Source: Flammeovirga sp. SJP92 (GTDB lineage: Bacteria > Bacteroidota > Bacteroidia > Cytophagales > Flammeovirgaceae). From it: a DNA stretch of 63,996 nucleotides. The stretch is from NCBI RefSeq assembly GCF_001583495.1, contig NZ_LQAQ01000038.1:1-63996 (forward strand), in the 5' to 3' direction. The position numbers and the translations under genes are program-made. Positions 7,699 through 16,494 of this stretch are shown here, piece by piece. The notes under the pieces are model-generated. The model saw only the letters and a program-made list of their open reading frames with translations. It ran no database searches and was not told the DNA's origin. Each line of letters begins with the position of its first letter. The first letter of the stretch is position 1.

Positions 7699-9471
7699 TC
7701 ACATATCTCTCAACTGACCATCTTCTTTTATGATCACTTCCTCAAAGCCTTTGATTTTGTTTTTACCAATTTCCACATTCTTACAGTGGTTAAATTCAAA
7801 AATTGGACGATCAGGGTGAAGCTCTTCTAATTCATTATTTTTAATGATTTCGTTTCCTTTAATCAATAAACCATCCACATTATATGCCCATACAATTCGG
7901 CTATCAAAAGTGTTGATTTTATTATTGATAAAGCGAATATTTCTATCATAAATTGCTTTTTTATCGGTTGCTTTTCCTAATCTTGGCGTGATATAAAGCA
8001 CCGCATGTTCCATCCCACTTGTGGCACAATTATAAAAAGTGTTATTCTGAATCAATACATCTTCTACCTGCCCCGATTCAAACCAATGGAATGATTCTCC
8101 TCTAAAGAAAACGGCTGACATACTTGATGAAAAGTAGTTCTCCTCAATCACAATTTTCTCTGGAGTTTTCAATACAATATTTCTTGCTCGATGGTTTTGC
8201 ATGGTACATCCTCTCATTGTAAACTCCGGATTCCATGTTTTATTTTCCATCAAATCACCACTTTTTAATGCCGATGGAAGATCATTTTCAAAAGTCAATT
8301 GAGTATATTCTTCATTGAGTTCTTTATAAGAAGCTACCTTTAAAACTTTCGCTTGACGGTCTGGGCTTGGCTGATGGATCCACCAAATTTCATCTCCTTT
8401 TCCAGCAAACTGAAAACCATATTGTTGGTAGTGCTCCAACTTCACAATCACACTTCTTTTACCTACTACTTTATCAATAAAAACATACGTTCCATGCACG
8501 TTGGTTGCATCATCCAGCATATTTTCAAAACGGCAGTTTTCTACCAAAACTTTTCCTTTTACATTACAGAAGTGCGTTGCATCAGCAGTAGAGGAAATCA
8601 ATCGATCGCTGTCTTTTCTTGTGTAAACACCACTGTTTTTGATCGTTACATTTTCGCTTCTCTCCGCCAAAAAGCCCATTCCTAAAGCATGGTGTACAAT
8701 CACATTATCAAAAGAAATATCTTTAGACGAGATCATTTGAAAAGCGGGTGCATATCGGTTATCGCCATGCGGTCCTTTAAAATTGATCTTATTGTTTAAT
8801 GTTGGAAACTGTCTCATCGGGCCATGGAAACGGTACTTATTGCTCTCTAAAAGTTCTACTTTTTCAGGTCGACCATTTAAATCCAATGCTCCGTGTGCCA
8901 CTGCTTTTGTTTTCGGATCAAAAGTCAATGTGTTTCCTAAACTAGAGTAAGTGAAATGCTTGATATTAGGGAATTGTAATTGTCCTCTTCTAAGTTGAAA
9001 TGAATAACCCTCTGTATCCATTACTACATCCATCCACTCTTCTTTTTCATTGACTGCTACTACTGTTCCTTGAATTGTAAAAGGTACTTTCCAGTCAATT
9101 TTGATGTTTTTGATGCTTACATTCTGACAGTTTTCAATCAAGAAAGGAAACATCTGACCATTAAAAATCAGCTCTGTATTCTTACCTTCAATAGTTACTT
9201 TTTCAAAGTTTTCAAAAGGGAAAGCAATACGTTTGATTCCGTTTTTATGGTTGGTGATAGGACAGTATTTCTCGTAGGCGAAATCAGGTTGGAAATAATA
9301 TTTTCCTTCCTCAAAGACCAATTTAATTTCTTTGTCATTTGCGTTTTCTATCGCTTCACGTACCACGGGAGTCATATCCCTGTCCCCCTGACGAGGAATA
9401 GGAATAATTTTCTCCGCATAAGATGGTACCACGAATACCAAAATTAGAAATTGAATTATGAATAATTTCAT
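7699..9471 (-). CDS. GH110 alpha-1,3-galactosidase
   Basis: 590 residues with signal peptide 1-19 (VVPSYA). It is a beta-helix protein with the GH110 signature layout: an N-terminal FEEGKYYF, then YCPITNHKNGIKRIAFPFENF, VTIEGKNTELIFNGQMFPFLIENCQNV, a central VENCRFENMLDDATNVHGTYV segment and the C-terminal IRFINNKINTFD repeats. GH110 enzymes are inverting exo-alpha-1,3-galactosidases, the bond type that joins disaccharide units in carrageenans and agars. It starts 8 bp after the stop of the GH2 gene, so the two are almost certainly one operon. Together they could remove alpha- and beta-galactose alternately from oligosaccharides in the periplasm. No T9SS domain is present. Confidence 0.85.
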   Translation of the reverse strand: MKLFIIQFLILVFVVPSYAEKIIPIPRQGDRDMTPVVREAIENANDKEIKLVFEEGKYYFQPDFAYEKYCPITNHKNGIKRIAFPFENFEKVTIEGKNTELIFNGQMFPFLIENCQNVSIKNIKIDWKVPFTIQGTVVAVNEKEEWMDVVMDTEGYSFQLRRGQLQFPNIKHFTYSSLGNTLTFDPKTKAVAHGALDLNGRPEKVELLESNKYRFHGPMRQFPTLNNKINFKGPHGDNRYAPAFQMISSKDISFDNVIVHHALGMGFLAERSENVTIKNSGVYTRKDSDRLISSTADATHFCNVKGKVLVENCRFENMLDDATNVHGTYVFIDKVVGKRSVIVKLEHYQQYGFQFAGKGDEIWWIHQPSPDRQAKVLKVASYKELNEEYTQLTFENDLPSALKSGDLMENKTWNPEFTMRGCTMQNHRARNIVLKTPEKIVIEENYFSSSMSAVFFRGESFHWFESGQVEDVLIQNNTFYNCATSGMEHAVLYITPRLGKATDKKAIYDRNIRFINNKINTFDSRIVWAYNVDGLLIKGNEIIKNNELEELHPDRPIFEFNHCKNVEIGKNKIKGFEEVIIKEDGQLRDM

Positions 9472-9479
9472 GTCGTTTG

Positions 9480-11813
9480 TTAGTTTAGTTTACGTTGAAG
9501 GCTTCCTTTTAATTGTTCCGATTTAGAAACTGCTTTGATGCTGATGTCTTTTTTCAAGCTATTGATTTTGATCAAAGCTGTCGCGATACCGGCATCTGTT
9601 GTGAGCGTTTCTGTATTCATTAATTGGATATCCCCTTCTAGTGATACATTAATTTCTTCTTGATGATCGTGTACCAAAGTACCATTTTCATCCACCACTT
9701 TGATGTAGGCAAAAACCACATCTTGAGAAGCTAAAGGCACTGCTCTATCTGCCAAAACAATCGATAAATGATGTGCTTTTTCAGGTGTTTTCACCCAATC
9801 CTCTCTTACTTTTTTTCCTTTGATATACCCTTCCGCTCTTAGCGTTCCCTTCTTAAATTCTTTCAAAGCAAATGTAAATGGAGGATGAGAAAGGTTTGTT
9901 GATTTTTGGTCTTGATCTGGCTTTTGCTCACCAATCAATTGATCATTAAGATACAGTTTTACTTGCTCACAATTAGAATACACTTTCAGGGATAAAGGGG
10001 AGTTTTCATCCCAATAAGAAGCAATTTTCACCATGGCATCTTCCTTTTTAGAAACATCTTTTTGAGATTGATAAAAATAATAGGCGAATTTCTCAATCCT
10101 AAAAATGTCCGCAATTCCAGAAAATTCGATGTCCTTATGGTAGCCTCTATTGTAATCAAACATCACCCAATACCCGTCTCCAAAAGCAGTCGTTTGTAAG
10201 TTGTCGTTTAATGCTTCTTGTACATTGTAAGCCTGTTGTAATAATCGTTTTTCACCGTACGCTCTCGCTTGTCGGCTTGACGTTTCATATCGTGTTTGCT
10301 TGTCTAATTGATGTTGATTTAGACCTGCATTTTTTGAGTAATATTCCCAATCACCATACTCTGAAACAAAGTAAGGTCCCTTCCAATGCTCCTGATCATC
10401 AGGATGTAAAATACGGTGTTGGCGCGCTTGGAAGAACACATCATACCCCTCGTTCATCCAACCTGCTGAGTATGATGCTCCAATTGGATATTCTTCCTTT
10501 ACAATCGCACTTAATTTCTTTCTAAATTCCAACGGCATTTTTGTCTCATTCAAAGAAACCTCCCAAAGCAATACATTCGCATGATTTCTATCTCTTCTGA
10601 TTAAATCTCTTGCCGTTTGGAAAATCTGATTTCTAAAACCGTCCGTTGGTTTGTAATATTGCCATCCCAAAATAGCATCAATTGTCAATAAACCCAGTGA
10701 ATCACAAGCATTCATAAACGCTGTTGAATGCGGATAATGCGACAGACGAATAACATCAAAACCGGCTTCTTTGATCAATTTTGCATCACGAATTTCTGCT
10801 TGTTCAGACAATGCATAACCCACATAAGGATACTCCTGATGTCTGTTCGTTCCTCTCAAATATCTTTTCTGTCCATTGATATATAATTCAGTCCCTACAA
10901 ACTCCACTTTCTTAATACCAATTGTCGTTCGCTGTTGATCCACCACTTTACCATCTACGGTCACTTCTGTTACCAATTTGTATAAATTCGGTGAGTGTGT
11001 ATCCCAAAGTTTCGGTTTCTTTACACTAAGATCTTGTGTAACTGTTTTTGTATTATTAGATGAAAGTTCGAAAGCTGAACCTTGGAACTTCATCACTTTC
11101 TTATTTTTAAAGTAAAGCGTTTGAGCCACTTTTACTTCCTGTACTTTGGAAGTCGTATTCTTTACTTCCGTCTTAATTTTTAATGATGCCTTATTCGCAT
11201 TTACTTCAGGGTAATTGATAAAAATACCACCTCCAGCTACTTTCTCTTCCAACAATGGAAAAGTAATATGCACTGGATTTTTCTCAATCAACCAAACATT
11301 TCTATAAAGACCGCCATAAGTATTGAAGTCTAATATTTTTAAGGGTTTCGGCCCTGTAATCTCACTATCTGTATTATCCAACTTCACCACAATCACATTT
11401 TCCTTTTGAGGAGAAACGTAATCCGTCATATCAATGACAAACGGTAAATAACCACCAAAATGTTTCTTGACATATTGTCCATTGACCCACACTTCAGCAA
11501 TGTTCATCGCTCCTTCAAACTCCACAAAAATTCTCTTCTTTGCAGGGTTCGACTGCACTTTAAATTTCTTTCTATACCACGAAATCCCCTGCCATTGATC
11601 ATTCACTACCAAAGGCTCTAGTCGTGTAGTATGTGGTAAAGTTACTTCCTCCCACTGACTATCATCAAAATCTAATTTATGAAGTTTATCTACATTAAGA
11701 AGGGCCTCCTCTCTTACAAATTTCCAAGAACTATTAAAGTTCACTCTATCACTTCCAAGGACTTGAAATGACAGTATAAGTAGTACAATATTTAATCCTA
11801 TCAGCTTCAACAT
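9480..11813 (-). CDS. GH2 beta-galactosidase
   Basis: 777 residues with a short signal peptide (about 1-20). The domain order is that of GH2: a jelly-roll sugar-binding domain (22-180, with WYRKKF and NIAEVWVNGQYV), an immunoglobulin-like domain (190-300), a TIM barrel (about 300-590) and C-terminal beta-sandwich domains (595-777). The acid/base is Glu423 in WEVSLNET and the nucleophile Glu485 in FVSEYGDW. GTNRHQEYP (321-329) is the conserved loop of the family. It probably removes terminal beta-galactose from galactan oligosaccharides. It is first in the minus-strand operon and divergent from the sulfatase at 12210, so the 396-bp gap must hold both promoters. Confidence 0.9.
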   Translation of the reverse strand: MLKLIGLNIVLLILSFQVLGSDRVNFNSSWKFVREEALLNVDKLHKLDFDDSQWEEVTLPHTTRLEPLVVNDQWQGISWYRKKFKVQSNPAKKRIFVEFEGAMNIAEVWVNGQYVKKHFGGYLPFVIDMTDYVSPQKENVIVVKLDNTDSEITGPKPLKILDFNTYGGLYRNVWLIEKNPVHITFPLLEEKVAGGGIFINYPEVNANKASLKIKTEVKNTTSKVQEVKVAQTLYFKNKKVMKFQGSAFELSSNNTKTVTQDLSVKKPKLWDTHSPNLYKLVTEVTVDGKVVDQQRTTIGIKKVEFVGTELYINGQKRYLRGTNRHQEYPYVGYALSEQAEIRDAKLIKEAGFDVIRLSHYPHSTAFMNACDSLGLLTIDAILGWQYYKPTDGFRNQIFQTARDLIRRDRNHANVLLWEVSLNETKMPLEFRKKLSAIVKEEYPIGASYSAGWMNEGYDVFFQARQHRILHPDDQEHWKGPYFVSEYGDWEYYSKNAGLNQHQLDKQTRYETSSRQARAYGEKRLLQQAYNVQEALNDNLQTTAFGDGYWVMFDYNRGYHKDIEFSGIADIFRIEKFAYYFYQSQKDVSKKEDAMVKIASYWDENSPLSLKVYSNCEQVKLYLNDQLIGEQKPDQDQKSTNLSHPPFTFALKEFKKGTLRAEGYIKGKKVREDWVKTPEKAHHLSIVLADRAVPLASQDVVFAYIKVVDENGTLVHDHQEEINVSLEGDIQLMNTETLTTDAGIATALIKINSLKKDISIKAVSKSEQLKGSLQRKLN

Positions 11814-12209
11814 TTTTATTTCATTTCATTCAAAAATATTCGATGTCACTACCCAAATATCAATGAATAATAAAAATTTGATGTTGTTCTCCGTACATGA
11901 TCAGTCCTTTTACGTACGACTTTTCTGTCAGATACAGCACAACCTAGCTGACAGTATTAAAAATGAGGTTTTTATACTGATTCAGACCAATAATTAATCA
12001 TTAATGAAAAAGCTGAATTGACTAAAACATACATATTAAAAACGCAAAACCACCCTTATTTTAGAGAAAAAAATGACCTTGTCAATGGTATTAAAAACCA
12101 TGTTTCAAGTGTTAAACGATAGTGTCACTTGGAACTGATTATTGGTGAAGTCTCCTGACTTCGAAATGAAAGGGAACAATACAAAATCTAATTTTACGAT
12201 TGAAATGTA
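11814..12209. promoter_or_regulatory. Divergent promoter region of GH2 operon and sulfatase gene
   Basis: 396 bp lie between divergent PUL genes, with no coding frame visible. It contains GTTGTTCTCCGT (11883-11894), shared with the leader of the beta-helix gene, and at 12108-12168 one arm of the palindromic repeat also found at 4717-4964. The exact promoters could not be identified. Confidence 0.45.
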
Positions 12210-13571
12210 ATGAATATGATGAAGCAACTTTTTTATATAGGACATTTCCTCCTATTTTTTCTATTAAATACTAGCACCTACGCCAAAGAACCACCCAATA
12301 TCATTTTACTTTTTGTAGATGATTGGGGATGGATGGATGTTGGCTATCGCAATAATAAATATGTCACACCTAATATAAATCAGCTGAAGGAAGAGAGTCT
12401 GGAGTTTACGAGAACGTATGTTTCTACTCCCACTTGTAGTCCTAGTAGAGCATCGATTTTGACAGGAAAAGAAGCCGTTCGCATGCAGATGGTGAGACAT
12501 ATTGTACATTCTAATCCGGATGGATCGAATGATGATAAATTTAGTTTTTGGAAGAAAGATCCTGTACAACGCCCGTCTATTAATTACCTTCCTTTGGAAG
12601 AAGTGACCTACGCAGAAGCCTTAAAAGAATACGGTTATTATAATGCTTTCTTTGGAAAATGGCACCTTGGTCATGCACCTTATCATCCCATTCATCAAGG
12701 GTTTGATGAGCAAAATGGCACAACCAACTGGGGACATCCTAAAAGCTATTATCCACCTTATTTCAAGTCTGGTTTTGGTGAAATTAAAGAGGGGGAATTC
12801 TTAACGGATAATTTGACCAATCAAACCACTTCTTTTATTAAAGAGTACGATAAGAAACAGCCTTTTATGATCTCGCTTTGGTACTATGGTGTGCATGGTC
12901 CACATGTGGGGAAAAAGGAGCATCTTGATTTATACAAAGGTTTACCTAAAAGGGAACAACAATATGGGGCTATGGTCACTGCGGTGGATGAATCGGTCGG
13001 GCAAATCAGAGAGGCTTTGAAATTGAAGGGATTGGATGAAAATACAATCATTATTCTGACTTCTGACCAAGGTGGATTTTTCTCTCAAGCTCCATTAAGT
13101 GGTGGTAAAATTGGTGGTAATACGCTGGGTGAAGGTGGTGCTAGAGTACCAATGTTGATCCATACACCTGATCCTTCTAGCCATAAAAAAGAGATCGACA
13201 CTCCTGTTTCTACGATTGACATCTTTCCTACTTTAATGGAAATTGCCTCTCAAAAGAAATATAAAAATACTGGGATTCAAGGGGTCAGTTTGTGGTCTAC
13301 TATCAACGGAAAAAAGAAAATAAAGGATAGAAATCTCTACTTTATGAGAAGCTATGAGGATCAATATGCTTCTGTTATTCAAAACGATTGGAAGTTGGTC
13401 AAATACCATAGCGGGAAGAAAACTTTATTCAATATCGCTTTGGATCAATCTGAGAAAAATGATCTGTATACGGTAGAAACAAAAGTGGCGAAGGAGTTGG
13501 AAGATGCTTTATTGGATTGGGAAAATGAAGTGTATTCTACTTGGGAGAAAGTGGATCCGCCTGTCAACTAA
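12210..13571 (+). CDS. S1-family sulfatase, exported
   Basis: 453 residues with signal peptide about 1-25 (TSTYA). Metal ligands Asp37-Asp38 lie in LLFVDDWGWMDVGY. The formylglycine motif is Cys76-Ser-Pro-Ser-Arg80, and Lys150 and His152 lie in FFGKWHLGH. It closes with a small C-terminal domain around WKLVKYHSGKKTLFNI. It hydrolyses a sulfate ester once Cys76 has been converted to formylglycine by a maturase that is not in the window. Position and partner genes suggest a galactan sulfate ester; the regiospecificity cannot be read from sequence. It is on the plus strand, divergent from the GH2 operon, with a second sulfatase 187 bp downstream. Confidence 0.9.
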   Translation: MNMMKQLFYIGHFLLFFLLNTSTYAKEPPNIILLFVDDWGWMDVGYRNNKYVTPNINQLKEESLEFTRTYVSTPTCSPSRASILTGKEAVRMQMVRHIVHSNPDGSNDDKFSFWKKDPVQRPSINYLPLEEVTYAEALKEYGYYNAFFGKWHLGHAPYHPIHQGFDEQNGTTNWGHPKSYYPPYFKSGFGEIKEGEFLTDNLTNQTTSFIKEYDKKQPFMISLWYYGVHGPHVGKKEHLDLYKGLPKREQQYGAMVTAVDESVGQIREALKLKGLDENTIIILTSDQGGFFSQAPLSGGKIGGNTLGEGGARVPMLIHTPDPSSHKKEIDTPVSTIDIFPTLMEIASQKKYKNTGIQGVSLWSTINGKKKIKDRNLYFMRSYEDQYASVIQNDWKLVKYHSGKKTLFNIALDQSEKNDLYTVETKVAKELEDALLDWENEVYSTWEKVDPPVN

Positions 13572-13584
13572 AATTGAATTAATA

Positions 13585-13745
13585 AAACATGTGTGCTACG
13601 AGCACCACGACTAAAGTCATGGGCATGTGATACTGACTCCAACAACACTAAAGTGATGTTTCCGTGTTTTAACCTTCAAGACTTCAGTCTTGATGAGGTT
13701 ACGGTATCACCTGCCCATAGTTTTAACTATGGTGCAAGAACCAAA
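13585..13745. repeat. Intergenic palindromic repeats (REP-like)
   Basis: The gap between the two sulfatases is filled by short palindromes: CACGACTAAAGTCATGGGCA, CTTCAAGACTTCAGTCTTGA and CCATAGTTTTAACTATGG. The same modules recur at 16310-16400 and, in inverted order, at 49920-50010. They are probably mobile REP-like units. Confidence 0.7.
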
Positions 13746-13758
13746 ATAACAATAAAAA

Positions 13759-15177
13759 ATGAAATACATTAATTATACTTTCATCTTGTTTATCTTTTTG
13801 TTTTCACAATGTGCAATGAATACAGCACAACAAGAGAAAAAACAAGTGAATATTCTATGGCTATTCGGGGAAGATATTGACCCTTGGATGCCCGTGTACG
13901 GTGACTCAACTATCCAAACACCAAATATCGATTTCCTAGCTCAAAATGGTGTGACTTTTACCAATTGTTTTTCGATGTCTCCGGTATGTTCTCCAGCACG
14001 TTCGGGGATATTTACAGGAGCAATGCCAACGACTATTGGTACTCATAATCACCGTGCAGGACGAATGGTCAACAAACCTCTTCCGGACCATGTAAAAGTG
14101 CTTCCTGAGCTTTTCAAGGATCAAGGTTATCATACTTTTAGTGAAGGAAAAGATGACTTCAACTGGTCATATGACTGGAATGACTACTGGTCTGGAAGTT
14201 ACACGGAGAAAAAGCATTTTGGAAAAACGGGTACGGGAAGCTGGAACGACAGAAAAGAAGGGCAACCTTTCTTTGGTGTAATTGAGCTCTATGGTGGTAA
14301 GAACAAAAATAAGCCGAAGCATTTGGTTGACCCTAAGGATGTGAAAGTGATGCCTTACTACCCAGACATTCCGTCTATCAGAAAGCAAATTGCAGATCAT
14401 TACAATCAGATTAAAGTGACGGATAATGAAATTGGGGAATTGATAAAGCAATTAAAAAAGGATGGCTTGTATGAAAACACTATCATTATTTTCTTCTCTG
14501 ACAACGGTTATAACCTCCTGCGCGACAAGCAATTTTTATATGATGCCGGACTTCATATGCCTATGATTATTTCATCACCAGGAAACCCTGATCTATTAAA
14601 ACAAAGTGGTGTGAGAGAAGACCTAATGAGCTTACTTGATTTAACGGCTACTACTTTACATTTAGCGGATATCGAAGTGCCCGAATACATGGAAAGTCAG
14701 AATGTATTTGATAAAAATTATCATAGAGATTTTGTAATCGGAGCAAGAGACCGTTGTGATTTCACGATTGATCGTATCCGTTCGGTGAGAACTGAAAAAT
14801 TCAAGTACATCAAGAACTTTATGACTGACCGCCCTTTGATGCAATTACAATACAGATCGCATAAGAAAAGTACGATAGCGGTGATGGAGGCCTATAAAAA
14901 TGGTGTAGAGTTTAGCAGTGATTGGCTTTCTGACACTCGCCCTGCTGAAGAGTTGTATGACCTTGAAAAAGATCCTTATGAACTTCATAATTTAGCTTCA
15001 GACCCTGATTATCAAGCGGAATTAATTCAGCATAGAAAGACATTGGAACTTTGGATTGAAGAGACAGATGATAAAGGGCAATATCCTGAATCTCAAGAGC
15101 AGTTGAAAGCTGTTTTTGAACGTTATGGAGAACGATGTATCAATCCTGAATTTGATTTTCTGAAAGCAACGAAGTAA
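13759..15177 (+). CDS. S1-family sulfatase, lipoprotein
   Basis: 472 residues. The N-terminus is a lipoprotein signal with lipobox LFSQ-C (Cys18), so the enzyme should be membrane-anchored. The formylglycine motif is Cys77-Ser-Pro-Ala-Arg81 (CxPxR type). The metal-site segment reads WLFGEDIDPWMPVYGD, with Glu-Asp in place of Asp-Asp, a form seen in sulfamidase-like S1 subfamilies. FFSDNGYNLLRDK carries the distal Asp-Asn metal ligands. The C-terminal part (ELYDLEKDPYELHNLASDP) is typical of S1 enzymes. It likely acts on a sulfated galactan alongside the preceding sulfatase. A strong hairpin terminator follows 22 bp after the stop. Confidence 0.88.
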   Translation: MKYINYTFILFIFLFSQCAMNTAQQEKKQVNILWLFGEDIDPWMPVYGDSTIQTPNIDFLAQNGVTFTNCFSMSPVCSPARSGIFTGAMPTTIGTHNHRAGRMVNKPLPDHVKVLPELFKDQGYHTFSEGKDDFNWSYDWNDYWSGSYTEKKHFGKTGTGSWNDRKEGQPFFGVIELYGGKNKNKPKHLVDPKDVKVMPYYPDIPSIRKQIADHYNQIKVTDNEIGELIKQLKKDGLYENTIIIFFSDNGYNLLRDKQFLYDAGLHMPMIISSPGNPDLLKQSGVREDLMSLLDLTATTLHLADIEVPEYMESQNVFDKNYHRDFVIGARDRCDFTIDRIRSVRTEKFKYIKNFMTDRPLMQLQYRSHKKSTIAVMEAYKNGVEFSSDWLSDTRPAEELYDLEKDPYELHNLASDPDYQAELIQHRKTLELWIEETDDKGQYPESQEQLKAVFERYGERCINPEFDFLKATK

Positions 15178-15198
15178 TAGTTAATATATAGATTTTTG

Positions 15199-15232
15199 AA
15201 GCCACTTCTGCTTTGCGGAGGTGGCTTTTTTG
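15199..15232 (+). terminator. Terminator of the second sulfatase gene
   Basis: A GC-rich hairpin with arms AGCCAC and GTGGCT around TTCTGCTTTGCGGAG is followed by a T tract, ending the plus-strand sulfatase unit. It faces the convergent lipoprotein gene ending at 15251. Confidence 0.8.
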
Positions 15233-15250
15233 GTTGAAATTTAAACGTTA

Positions 15251-15661
15251 TCATTCAAAGGCAATTGGTACTATAATCCAACTATCCACGGCCTTACCAT
15301 TCTCTATTCCAGTCTTAAATGTCATTTTTCTCACTACTTCTATGGCGTTTTTATCCGCTTCGTCTGATATCCCCTTCACTACTTCAAACTCACTTGTGTG
15401 ACCATTTCTATCGACTAGAAATCTCACATAAACTTTACCTTCAATACAACCTTTCGCTTTTGGATATTTTAATTCTCTTTTTACGAACTCAGATAAAGAT
15501 ATACCTTCTCCATGGTAAAATTTTGGTAATATTTCTGAGTACATGAAGTACGCTTTCTCTTCTTCTATATCGGCATTCATTTCTTTCGTATGACAACTTT
15601 CAAGTAAGTGGCATGAAAGAAAAATGGAGAGCGTAAATAATATCTTATTCATTAGTTTCAT
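15251..15661 (-). CDS. TonB C-terminal-domain lipoprotein
   Basis: 136 residues, starting either at Met1 or at Met4 (15652). The signal ends in lipobox LLES-C (Cys23). The rest is a TonB C-terminal-type domain: YPKAKGCIEGKVYVRFLVDRNGHTSEFEVVKG, then DKNAIEVVRKMTFKTGIENGKAVDSWIIVPIAFE. Ordinary TonB is anchored by a transmembrane helix; lipoproteins with this domain are common in Bacteroidota, and their job is largely unknown. It overlaps the end of the upstream lipoprotein gene by 17 bp, suggesting coupled translation. A role with the PUL is not shown. Confidence 0.75.
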   Translation of the reverse strand: MKLMNKILFTLSIFLSCHLLESCHTKEMNADIEEEKAYFMYSEILPKFYHGEGISLSEFVKRELKYPKAKGCIEGKVYVRFLVDRNGHTSEFEVVKGISDEADKNAIEVVRKMTFKTGIENGKAVDSWIIVPIAFE

Positions 15662-16214
15662 CTTTGGTTAAAGCATCTGTAATAATCTCTTGTCCTTTTT
15701 GGTTTATTAAATTATAAAGTGAATCAGCATCTAAATCCAAGGTATCAAATCGTAGATAGCTTAAACTCTTGTTCTCATAAGTGTGAGCTAGGGTATCTTC
15801 CCTTGCAATTTGAATAAAAGTATCATTTTCAAAGAAATATTTCGATTCTTTGACATAGCTTTTAGATTCTACTATTAATTGCTGTCTTTCATAAAGGTAT
15901 GCTATCGTTAGTTTCTCATTTTCAAAATTATAGATTTCATGAATTGCATAATACTCATAAGCTCCCCGCTCTAGTTCAGCTTTGAAGATTTTATCATTTT
16001 TGTATGAAATTTTTATATCTGTCGCAACATCACCCTCTAAATATTTTTTATGAACCTGTTTTATATTATCCTGCTTTTTAGGTAATGCTTTTGGGGGATT
16101 AGTAATAGGATTAAATTCAATTCTCTTAAAGTCCCTTATTTCCTCTTTTTCGTGAGGTTTGGAACAAGAAATTACCATCATGATGAGAAGTAAATTGAAT
16201 AGAATAGTTTGCAT
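15645..16214 (-). CDS. Hypothetical lipoprotein
   Basis: 189 residues that I do not recognise. The N-terminus MQTILFNLLLIMMVISC is a lipoprotein signal with Cys17 as the likely acylated residue. The rest is charged and soluble, alternating short strands (KIFKAELERGAYEYYAIHEIYNFENEKLTIAYLYE) that suggest a beta-rich fold. It overlaps the following TonB-domain lipoprotein gene, so the two probably form a two-gene unit between convergent PUL genes. Confidence 0.65.
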   Translation of the reverse strand: MQTILFNLLLIMMVISCSKPHEKEEIRDFKRIEFNPITNPPKALPKKQDNIKQVHKKYLEGDVATDIKISYKNDKIFKAELERGAYEYYAIHEIYNFENEKLTIAYLYERQQLIVESKSYVKESKYFFENDTFIQIAREDTLAHTYENKSLSYLRFDTLDLDADSLYNLINQKGQEIITDALTKDETNE

Positions 16215-16254
16215 TTTTATATTATTGATCTTGATTTAAAAGTAGCAAATATCT

Positions 16255-16405
16255 TTTTAACCCACAACTGAAGTTGTGGGCTTTTGAGGAGCTATTCTAA
16301 CCTCTTTATCTTCCCTAAGCATTGCCTCTAACCTTCAATACTTCAGTCTTGATAAGGTTACAGTATCACCTGCCGATAGTTTTAACTATGGTGCACGAAA
16401 CTTTT
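16255..16405. repeat. Intergenic palindromic repeats
   Basis: The first part is CCCACAACTGAAGTTGTGGG plus the GGGCTTTTGAGGAGCTATTC tail, related to 4968-5011 and 57397-57424. The second part, from about 16325, has CTTCAATACTTCAGTCTTGA and the GATAGTTTTAACTATGGTGC palindrome shared with 13675-13740. Confidence 0.7.
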
Positions 16406-16430
16406 TAATTATGGGTCTGCGTAAAATCAT

Positions 16431-16472
16431 AAAAAAACGGGTAGCAAAACCACTTGGTCTCACCACCCGTCC
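16431..16472 (-). terminator. Terminator of the giant sulfatase gene
   Basis: On the minus strand the arms ACGGGT and ACCCGT enclose a 20-base loop and are followed by seven T, 23 bp past the stop codon at 16495. Confidence 0.8.
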
Positions 16473-16494
16473 TATTGTTTACTCTATTCTACTA

